Shown here: positions 55,987 to 64,000 of the stretch, one piece after another
Layout: each line of letters begins with the position of its first letter
Numbering within the stretch: position 1 is the first letter of the stretch
Assembly (NCBI GenBank): GCA_963930655.1
Contig: OZ005603.1
Location: forward strand, 23,140,201-23,204,200
Reading direction: 5' to 3'
Length of the DNA: 64,000 nt
Origin: Myrica gale
Lineage: Eukaryota > Streptophyta > Magnoliopsida > Fagales > Myricaceae
Made by a program: the position numbers and the translations under genes
Notes under the pieces: generated by a model
Seen by the model: only the letters and a program-made list of their open reading frames with translations
What the model was told of the DNA's origin: nothing
Database searches by the model: none

Positions 55987-58947
55987 ATGATAGGCGTGTA
56001 CTGGAACTACCTTGTGCTATGTAGAGCTACTGCAGTTTCTTCAATCCGGGAGCTTATTAGCTCTCATAACCCGGATTTTTTGTGTTTAGTGGAAACTAAA
56101 TCTGCTGATGTTAAGTATGTTTTGAATCGTTTAGGGTTCTTTCATTTTGTTTTTCAACCCCATGTTGGTCGAAAAGGGGGTTTATTCGACCCCTTCTTTT
56201 ATTCCTTGGATTTTAACGGTAGTGTATGGGCTTACTGCTTAGCACCAAAAAGTGAATTTATGGCATTCTCTCCGTAATGTTTCCGAGGCCTTCGGGGCCC
56301 TTGGCTTTGTCTTGGTGACTTTCATTGTTTAATGGCTAGTTAGGAAAAATGGGGTGGGAGGCCATTTACTTCATCCTCGCATAATCTATTTCAATCATTG
56401 ATGGATGCTTTTGGTCTCAATGACCTGGGGTTCCAGGGGAACACTTTTGCCTGGTGTAATAATCTTGATGGGCAAGCTAACATTAAGGAACGGTTAGATA
56501 GAGTCATCGCCAATGCTGATTGGCAAACTCTTTTCCCCCGCTGTCGTATAACCCATTTGTTGCGAGTTGCCTCTAATCATGCACCGCTGCTAATCAATAC
56601 AGATGGAGATTGCTTCTCATATCCTAAACCGTTTCAGTTTGAAGCTATTTGGGTCAAGGAGGTTTCTTGTGGGCGTGTTATTGCAGAGAGTTGGACTACT
56701 CTTTCCCAAGGTTCTCCTGCCTTTCGAGTGTGTAAGAAAGTCAAAGCCGTAAAAGCTGCTCTGAAGATTTTGAACAAGCAGCAGTTCAGTTTGATTAAGG
56801 ACTGGCTGAAAACTTTATCTACTCAACTCCTTTCCACCCAAGAGCCTCCTAGCACACCGAAAAACTGTGCAACAGAGCGCTGGTTGATTGCTGCTCTTCA
56901 AGAAGATGAGAAGTTAGACTTTGTTCTATTCCAGATTTGGAGGAGATCAAAGCTGAGGTGTGGGGTATTAGATCTCTCAAGAATCCTGGACCAGATGGGA
57001 TGACAAGACCTTTCTACAAACAGTATTGGGATATTGTTGGCCCCGACGTTTCTAAGATGGTACAAGATTTTTTTACTAGAGGTCATATGTTGACTGAGCT
57101 TAATCATTCTCTTATTACCGTTATCCTTAAGATTGATCATCCCACGAAAATATCTCATTATAAGCCGATCAGCCTTTGCAACGTTGCTTATAAAATTATT
57201 TCTAAAATTTTGGCTAACCGATTGAAGTCGCTCCTCCCAAGCTTTATCTCACCACTCTAGTCGGCTTTTGTTCAAGGCGGGGTCATACAAGAGAATTATA
57301 TTCTCACTCTTGAAGTGTTTCACATGCTCAGAAGCAACAAGAAAGGCTAGCAATATATGGCGATTCGAGTGGATATTGAAAAACTTATGATCGTATGGAA
57401 TGACCTCTCATTTTAAAGGCATTGTCTTGTCTTGGGTTTTCATGAGAATTTTGTGAACTGGATTGATCAATGCCTCTCATCTGTTTCTTATTCTATTCTA
57501 CTTAAAGGATCGTTGTTTGGTTTCTTCAAACCACGTAGAGGGATCCGACAAGGCGATCCAATTTCGCCTCTTTTGTTTATCATTGGCTCTGAGGTTTTCT
57601 TACATATGATTAGCCGTGTGGAAGCTAGTGGCAGCTTGCATGGTATTCGCATTGGGAGAGGTGTACCTACAATTTCTCACCTGCCATACGCAGAAGATCT
57701 CCTTATTTTCTGCAAGGCAGATGTATCTGAGGCTCAGACCATTCTAGATTGTTTGAGCTTATATGGAAGTTGGTCGGGGCAACGACTCAACACTAGGAAT
57801 TCTTCTATTACCTTCAGCATAAGTATCTGTCCAAGTGTTGCTCAAACTATCTGTGAGTTCTAACAACTTCCTCGTAAAGATAATGTTAAAAAATATATGG
57901 GCTTACCGGTCATTGTTCATCGGAATAAGCGGACATAGTTTAAAGTCCTTCGTGAAAGGGTGAAGAACCGCTTAGAAAGTTGGCAAATGAAGACTATCAC
58001 AGGCTGATCGACTGGTTCTTACTAGATCAGTGGCTTCTGCCCTTCCTGCTTATACCATGGCTCAATATCTTCTGTCGAAATCTCTCTGTACTCGGCTAGA
58101 CTCTATGATGGTGATGTTTTGATGGGGCTTTGTGGTCAATGGCAGCCGTCACCCGTATCTTAAATCTTGGGCCTCTATGTGTAATCCAAAGGTGAAGGGA
58201 GGGTTGGACATAAAGTTAATGTGAGATGTTTACAGAGCCCAAATCACCAAGTTGGCGTGGACTATTCAAACTAATCCTAGTAAACTTTGGGTTCGAATTA
58301 TTCGGGCAAAATATCTGAAATCTAATTTTATCTGGGATGTCCCATCTAAATTGGGTATCTCCTGGTTTTGGAGAGGTATTTCTTGAGTAACACCCATTTT
58401 GAAATCTGGCGTCTGCTACCAAATAGGAGCTTGAACTTATGTTCATCTGTGGAGTGATCCTTGGATTCCTTATCCTGCTCCGTATGCTCCTTCTGCTTGG
58501 TTGAATAGTCGGTCTCTGGTTCATGATGCAACTGTGAGTAATCTTATTGTGCCAAATTCTAATTTCTGGAATAATATGCTTGTTAGAGACCTTTATGAAG
58601 CTGAAGATGCCGACAAAATTCTCAATGATTGTGACTGTGCACCCAAATGAGACTTTCTCTGTCAAATCTGTGTATCCAATAGTGTTATATTGGAACAATT
58701 TGAGCCTGAGCTCTAGAAAAAATTATGGGCAATGCCCATTCAAGATCGACTAAAACTGCTGCTTTGGAAGGTGACTTGGAATATCCTCCCATGTAGGGTT
58801 AATATTTTTCGAGCTGTTAATGCTTTTGATGATGACCTGTCTTGCCCCTTTTGTCATCAGCATTCTGAATCCTTGGAGAATCTATTTTTTAAGTGTCAAA
58901 TTGCTTGTATGATTTGGTTTGCTTCCCCGTGGGCTCTAAACATCTAA
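55987..58947 (+). pseudogene. LINE ORF2: endonuclease, reverse transcriptase, zf-RVT; broken
   Basis: ATG 55987 starts an APE-type endonuclease (ISSHNPDFLCLVETKS; then DAFGLNDLGFQGNTFAWCN and RLDRVIANADW at 56398-56520). The reverse transcriptase follows (LKNPGPDGMTRPFYKQYWDI at 56973; RRGIRQGDPISPLLFIIGSE at 57535). Its catalytic FADD is replaced by YAED (about 57688), losing one metal-binding Asp. The C-terminal zf-RVT reads DRLKLLLWKVTWNILPCRVN and CPFCHQHSESLENLFFKCQ (58744-58905). Stops and shifts occur at about 56277, 57258, 57350, 57861 and later. About 56895-56940 also looks internally deleted. Confidence 0.87.
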
Positions 58948-59019
58948 GAGATAAATTCTCAGAATATTGCATAATGGGTTAAGGAAATTTTGTAATTTGA
59001 ATGGAATCTGTCCAATGTG

Positions 59020-59240
59020 AGTTACACGTGACCCTCAACCCACTTTAAAAGACCGTTTTTTCCCAATATAATGCAAATAAAAGAAAACACAAGCTGTCTA
59101 AAGACCTAAACGCCCATTTTTAAGCCTTCGTCATTTTCGTTTAAATCCGATTCAAGTAGCTTACGTTTTTTTTTTTTCGAATTTTATGGAGGCAAAATAG
59201 TCTTTTAATGTGGGTTGAAGGTCACATGTAACACACATAG
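59020..59240. mobile_element. Short inverted-repeat element
   Basis: GTTACACGTGACCCTCAACC near 59020 pairs with its near-complement around 59205-59232, extending to about 33 bp. The span is about 215 bp. No ORF. Confidence 0.6.
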
Positions 59241-59565
59241 GGCGAATTCGATTCAAATTAATGTCCTAAATTGGTTGGGGGAAGAAACCGCAATAAGGAC
59301 ATAGTTTAAAGGGTAATTTGCAACGAGTGAAAGTTAAGGGGGGTAATTGAGAAATTTGTGATAGTTTGTGGGGGTTGTTGTAATTTGCCCTATTCGCGTG
59401 TAATGCACTTTGACGGATTCCGTTTCAAATTGACGTATGAAATCGGTTGGGGAATGGAACCACAACAAGAACATAGTTTAAAGGGATAAGTTACAAAGAG
59501 TTATAGTTTAAGGAATAAGTAAGAAAATAGTGATAGTTTGTAAGGGTTATTGTAATTTCTTCAAA
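59217..59565. repeat. Tandem pair of about 175-bp repeat units
   Basis: Two direct copies (59217-59395 and 59396-59565) share ttggttgggg, ggacatagtttaaaggg and gtgatagtttg..ggggtt. Each resembles one arm of the MITE at 47855-48335. Confidence 0.65.
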
Positions 59566-60538
59566 AATAAAATAAAAGGAAGACTCACTTTTGATTCCTA
59601 AAATATTAATGTGATTTTGGTTCCAAATTATAACTCAGCTATATGCATCCTCTAAGACACGGTGGTCACGTAATTTATTTGTCACTTATTTTAAGCATAA
59701 TGTTAATTGTTGAATTTTTATAATTTGAAGACGTAATGTAATAAGTTTGATAGTTTAGACTTTGAAATAACAGAGAACTCATAGTCTAAGGAGCATAGAA
59801 TGAAATTTTTGTTAAAGTAGAATGTTGTAAATAGCTATGAAGGTTTTATGTAGAAAATAACTTTGAAAATTTTGTGAAAAGGTATCAAGGACATTTGACC
59901 GCCATTCTCGCCATAAGACTTCATTTTGCATAGAAGTGGTTAGGATTTGCTTTTCATTATGACTTTTTACTTTATGCTTTTCTTTGTATTGTCTTTAGAG
60001 CTTTCTAGAATAGGTCACCCGAACCTCTGTATAAGAAGATCTTAGTATCCTTTCAAGTTAAGTGTTGAATGATAGCTAGAGCTATAAGTTGAGCATTGCT
60101 CCCAATCCTTATCCCATGTGTGCTAACTCAAGATAGTCTTAAACACGTAAAGCCTTGTTGTGCTAGCTTGAACTAATTCTCAAAGTTCGCCTTATCCAAA
60201 ATTGTTGTGTTAGCTCAAGCTAATCCTCGATTGCATTTACTCACCCCCATCATATACTAAGCTAGCTCGAGTTAGCTATTCGTACACCTAAAACACTTGG
60301 CCACGCAACTAATCACCAACCAACTACGACAGTGAGAGGGCTTCCATCACTACCCCATACTCACATGCAGTTTCGTCTCATCCCGAGGCTAGCTACATGA
60401 CAGAAGGATAGACGTAATTATGATGGGTAGAAAGATAGTCCACTCATGAAAAAAAAAGTGAAAAGATTCTCTGACCTTCCTTTTTTTTTTCTTAGCTCAT
60501 GTTGTGGTTGTCTTTTTTTTTCTTAGGTCATCTACAAC

Positions 60539-60540
<2 letters not shown>
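59566..60540. other. No gene seen
   Basis: No protein-like frame. Repeated words gctagctcgagttagc and gctagcttgaactaa (60160-60290) give weak local symmetry. Confidence 0.45.

Positions 60541-60541
<1 letters not shown>

Positions 60542-60602
<61 letters not shown>
60542..60602. repeat. (AT)n microsatellite, about 30 units
   Basis: An uninterrupted AT dinucleotide run followed by a T homopolymer. It generates a meaningless Tyr/Ile-repeat ORF. Confidence 0.98.
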
Positions 60603-60603
<1 letters not shown>

Positions 60604-60611
<8 letters not shown>

Positions 60612-61730
60612 TTTTGCTCTTTATATGGCTGCTCAAGGGTTGCCTAAAGCGGAACTAGGCCGAGACGAACAGTGGCCCTGGCCTCAGTTGGCCACTGCAA
60701 ATCAATTGAAGTTTTTTTATTATTTTTTATTTTTTTAAAGCCTTTTACCCCCTAAGCAGGCCTGCCCAACCCCACAGCCATGCCCAGCCCATGTGCCCCC
60801 AGCAAGGAGACTTTTGTATCATGCAAATAATATAATAATGACCAAATAATACCTTCGATCTTTTTTTTTGTTGAGAGACTCTACATGGTCCACTTGATGA
60901 TGACGTGGTGCCTAAGAGGAAAAAAGAAAAAATATTTTAAAAAATGGAGAAAATTTTCCATGAGCTCTCAATCAAGACTGCAAGTTATGATATTTTAGCA
61001 GGGGTAGTGCGGCCCTAAATGGGCCCCTAAAACTACCCGCTTGTAGTTTTCTATTATCATCGAAAAAATAAACATTGTTTCTATTATTTTAACAGGCAGA
61101 CTAGGGTTATGTTCGTTTTGAGTAAAAATGTAGGATTTTAGAAAAGTTGTGAATTTTTATGTTGAATAGTATTTTATTGGTGTTTGTGTAAAGTGGTGTA
61201 ATTGTTTAATAAAAAAGTATTGGAGTTATGTGAAAAATTATAGAGAGAGAAAATTTATGTTGAATAAAAAATTAAAAAATTGTTGGAGATTGTGTAAAAT
61301 CTATTGGTGTTTGTGTTTGAATTCTGAATACGTTCAGTGATAGAAAACGAACATATCCTAGAATGTGGACTATTAATTAAGATGTATCTCGTAAGCAATC
61401 AGGGATATGAGTCGCCCAAGAGTTCAAATCTAGTTGAAGATCTGTGTGTCTGATTTAAAGAGATGTTCCATCAAAAGGGTGAAACAAAGAAGAGGGATTG
61501 AAACCAGTACTCAATAAGTATCAAACAATAAGGGAAATAAATACTAGGTCAAGAAGGATTCTACATTGATAATCTCTGTTTGCATGTAATCTAAACCCGT
61601 AGTTATTTTCCCTTCAACTACGAAGCTAGGAGACTGGTAAAAGCTTTTTCCCCTTTTCCCAGTGCAGGCAAGGAAGAAAACAACAATAAAAGACAATGAT
61701 TGCAAGAGATAAGAAATGTTCAACTATGGT
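60604..61730. other. No gene seen
   Basis: A GC-richer patch at 60630-60800 resembles degenerate transposon DNA (ccggaactaggccgag-like words). 61128-61345 is MITE-like. Nothing coding is recognised. Confidence 0.4.
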
Positions 61731-61734
61731 ACAT

Positions 61735-61880
61735 GTATTTCAATATTTTTCATGTTTTTAGTTCTTAATTTTCTATATTTTAACTCTAAGACATTTTTTG
61801 CATTATGTAGGAAAACAATTTTTTTGTCATTTTTCTATAGGAGTTTTCTCTCCTTTAAATTCAATCCTGGTTCCGCCACG
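61735..61880 (+). mobile_element. hAT family A, 3' end (third copy)
   Basis: Matches the right ends at 35256-35406 and 44612-44764, ending TCAATCCTGGTTCCGCCACG. The left end was not located with confidence and no target duplication was found. Confidence 0.7.
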
Positions 61881-62368
61881 AGCCACCGCCTAACTTACCT
61901 TAGCCTTAAACTGGCCCAACTTCGACTATTATCGTTATCGCTCATCTCAGGATCCAAAACTTTTTTTGGCATAATCAGATGCCAAATAGCACCAGTACTT
62001 AACCTTGTGAATTAATTCCATGCGGCATGTGCAGTGCCAAAGAGTATTGGATAGGCTCACTACTCGTGCTAGATTAACATGCAACTTTTTAAAACTATCA
62101 AGTTTGTCTAAAAATAATGATCTTTTGACTTCGGAATGATTTTGAATTAAGATTTGTTTTAATAAGGTTTAATTGTTAACTCAATTATTAAACTTATCCC
62201 TTAATTCTACTAACAGAACTGGCATTTAAAATTTTGGGTCCGGTCCGGTTTTAAAAGAACAAAAATGCGTCTTTGTTGACTTGCTAAAATTACAAAATTA
62301 AATTTATATTTTGTTTCTACATGTAATCACCGGTCTTGGTCACTGCTAACTAGTTCAACGATTCTTGG

Positions 62369-62460
62369 TGATGATGCCAAAAATCACCAATAGCTGGAGC
62401 CAATCGGACTTGAAAAAGAACAAGAAGAGGGGACGACGTCAGATCCGGACACTTCGATAG
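62369..62460 (-). repeat. Gypsy LTR fragment, reverse orientation
   Basis: The reverse complement matches the last part of the LTRs at 1148-1562 and 3615-4027 (CCGGATCTGACG, CTCTTCTTGTTCT, GGTGATTTTTGGCATCATCA). It ends at the LTR terminus (plus position 62369), then unrelated sequence begins. The other side joins a Copia gag remnant. Confidence 0.8.
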
Positions 62461-62540
62461 TTATAAGCATTTCCATTGAACAAGGGAGGTCGATTCGTCG
62501 ACTGCCCTTCAGCCAAAGAGGTGCCAACTGGGGTTGTCAT
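62457..62540 (-). pseudogene. Copia gag start, truncated
   Basis: Minus-strand ATG at 62540, just after the primer-binding site, opens MTTPVGTSLAEGQSTNRPPL then FNGNAYNY. This is the usual start of plant Copia gag (the RPPLFNG.NY motif). The frame is cut after 28 codons by the Gypsy LTR fragment. Confidence 0.75.
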
Positions 62541-62561
62541 TCTAATGAGCTAGTAACCTCA

Positions 62562-62573
62562 GCTCTGATACCA
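62562..62573 (-). promoter_or_regulatory. Retrotransposon primer-binding site (initiator tRNA-Met)
   Basis: The reverse complement reads TGGTATCAGAGC, the standard site for initiator methionine tRNA in plant Copia elements. It lies two bases inside the LTR end. Confidence 0.9.
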
Positions 62574-62575
62574 AT

Positions 62576-64000
62576 TGTGAGTGCAAAAACAACCCAAGAG
62601 GGGGGGTGAATTGAGTTTTTCAAAAACTTTTGAATCATTTCGAAAACAAACCCAAAATAGCTCAGATCTAATTCTAGGTAAACAAGCAATGAGATCAAGA
62701 CAATAAATGAGCAAGTTCAATCAAGCAATATAAGCACGAAATAAAGAGGAGAGTGAAGAAGATGACACCAAAATTTTTAGGTGGTTCGGCCAACTCTTGC
62801 CTACGTCCACCCCCAAGGCTATTGACTTCCTCGGGCTTCCTCCACTATTCTCCAAGCGAATACACACCTTAGCTTCCGGGGTGCTAAGGAACCGTTACAA
62901 AGCGTTTTCAGAGCTCACGCTTAAACTCTTTTCACAAATCCCAAAACTTAGGGATTTCTTCTACTCTCACAAGTAGGATACAGTGTTCACTCAACACTCA
63001 AAGGTTTTATAAGGTTTGGATACAATGATTGAAGGCTCTCTAAGCCAGATCTACAAGTGGGTAACTCAAGAAATGAAACGGCTCTCTAAGCCAAATCTAC
63101 AAGTTTAAGAACCTGAGGTGAACTAGAAGAATACGATCTTCAAGGAAAGCTTCTGGATTTGCAAGATTGAATGCAAGCCTTCTTGGATGGAGAAACTTCT
63201 CTCTTTCTTCTTAGAGCTTCGTTTCACAAGAAATTAGGGCAAGAATGATTTTCGTGTAAAAGCTCTTGCTTTCTCTTTCAAACTTCTTCTATTTATAGTC
63301 TCTAGGGCATCAGGGGTCTTCTGGTAAAGATTTGGAGCCGTTGGAGGTCATTTGGGTCATTTGGAGACATTTTTAAGTGAGTGACGTCGCTCCAGGATCT
63401 GAGAAATCGAAGCATGTGTCGACACCTTCCCTGTATGTGTCGACACCTAGGAGTTTTGCCTGGAAACTCACTTTCGGGTGTATGACCAATGTGTCGACAC
63501 TTATGTCCAATGTGTCGACACTTCTCTTCAAAGAGTTGACCCTTCAAAATGCCTTGGAAACATGCCTTCGGGTGCATGTGCAATGTGTCGACACTAATTG
63601 GTCTATGTGTCGACACCTTCATCTTGGCCTGGGAACTTGCTTTCTGTTGAATGACCAATGTGTCGACACCTCTTGGTCTATGTGTCGACACCTTCACTTC
63701 GGCTTGAAACATGCATTCTGGTGTATGACTGATGTGTCGACACCATTATGCTATGTGTCGACACCATCACTTTGGCTTGAAACATGCCTTCTGGTGTATG
63801 ATCGATGTGTCGACACCATGATGACATGTGTCGACACCTTAAACACTTAGGCTGAAAAGTGTTTCTCTTGGCACCTTTAAGCAATCCCAAAACATCTACA
63901 ATGTGAATTTTTAACAAGTAAGCTTATGTAGAGTGTTCGATTATATCTAAGGCCGATTTACAACTAGAAAACTCTTGATATCATTTTCTTAAAATGGATT
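62576..64000 (-). mobile_element. 5' LTR of a Copia element (continues past window)
   Basis: On the minus strand this LTR ends ...CACTCACA at 62576, followed by ATTGGTATCAGAGC. It extends beyond the window, so it is longer than 1.4 kb, long for Copia and like SIRE-type LTRs. The plus-strand tgaattgag after a G7 run near 62602 fits that type. It includes a repeat array at 63415-63837. Most of the internal region is deleted. Confidence 0.75.
63415..63837. repeat. Twelve TGTGTCGACAC palindromes in the Copia LTR
   Basis: Twelve exact copies of TGTGTCGACAC lie in six pairs. Members of a pair are about 21-24 bp apart, and pairs recur about every 75-95 bp, separated by diverged spacer text (ggcttgaaacatgc, ctggtgtatga). 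The core is conserved while the spacers drift. Confidence 0.93.

Larger units (their letters stand above)
50440..58960 (+). mobile_element. L1-type LINE, interrupted by a hAT
   Basis: Plus-strand plant L1-like LINE. An ORF1 N-terminal piece (DUF4283-like) lies at 50515-50703, then a hAT insertion (50704-54552), the ORF1 remainder (54553-55749), and ORF2 from 55987 (endonuclease, reverse transcriptase, zf-RVT) to 58947. The 3' end is replaced by MITE-like DNA at about 58970, and no poly(A) tail or target duplication was identified. It is broken by many stops. Confidence 0.8.

Noticed and set aside
60499-60738. 79-codon ORF with Tyr-Ile repeats
   Set aside because: Artefact of the (AT)n microsatellite.
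61380-61460. SINE or tRNA-derived promoter (agttcaaatctag)
   Set aside because: Only a B-box-like word; no A box at the right distance and no poly(A) end.
63415-63837. CRISPR-like regular repeat
   Set aside because: Short 11-bp palindromes in pairs with similar, non-unique spacers inside a plant Copia LTR; no cas genes and the genome is eukaryotic.

Overview
This window looks like intergenic DNA from a flowering plant, almost certainly a eudicot nuclear genome. The evidence is GT-AG introns, a UGT74-type glycosyltransferase, fragments of plant gene families (CONSTANS-like, TAF4, EFR3-like, Cdc25/arsenate reductase 2), and plant-style hAT, Mutator-like, CACTA-like, Gypsy, Copia and L1-type LINE elements. 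Base composition is AT-rich with short GC-rich islands. Species cannot be decided from the sequence. No bacterial-type system, CRISPR array or rRNA was seen.

Only two host genes look intact, both on the minus strand: a two-exon UDP-glycosyltransferase (15287-16865) and a very small four-exon gene of UPF0729 type (35435-36200). A third host gene, a Cdc25-like phosphatase / arsenate reductase 2 (44773-46254, minus), is dead: it has a frameshift, a lost catalytic His, a stop at a splice junction, a lost splice acceptor and two hAT insertions in its 3' end. A 256-bp copy of the UGT donor-binding box sits at 12144-12399 with a nonsense mutation.

The rest is layered transposon sequence. Left part: a deleted Gypsy-type LTR element (1148-4027, TSD CTTAA), a Mutator-type MITE (4828-5155), a poly(A)-tailed insertion with a 15-bp target duplication (7571-8536), then AT-rich MITE-dense DNA. 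Middle: a CACTA-like cluster near 14 kb, about 30 degenerate palindromes at 18.2-19.7 kb, and a broken RICESLEEPER-type hAT (20890-25630) that received a Pack-MULE (21960-23480, perfect 9-bp TSD) carrying a CONSTANS-like CCT domain. At 30594-35406 a hAT contains a LINE, which contains another hAT, all starting about 20 bp beyond the stop codon of the UPF0729-type gene. At 37443-42783 one hAT is nested inside another, both with perfect 8-bp TSDs and both carrying exon-like fragments with splice sites. Next to them a third hAT (42808-44764) carries the first exons of a TAF4-like gene. Right part: a long-TIR Mutator-like element (46400-47684), a LINE (about 50440-58960) interrupted by a ZMYM/TTF-type hAT (50704-54552), and the edge of a minus-strand Copia element whose LTR carries 12 copies of a GTGTCGACAC palindrome and runs off the window.

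The most interesting theme is repeated capture of gene exons by non-autonomous DNA transposons: four elements in about 23 kb, plus a possible fifth, several with exact target-site duplications that fix their boundaries. This is gene transduplication by known transposon classes, not a new class of system. The individual captures may nevertheless be undescribed.
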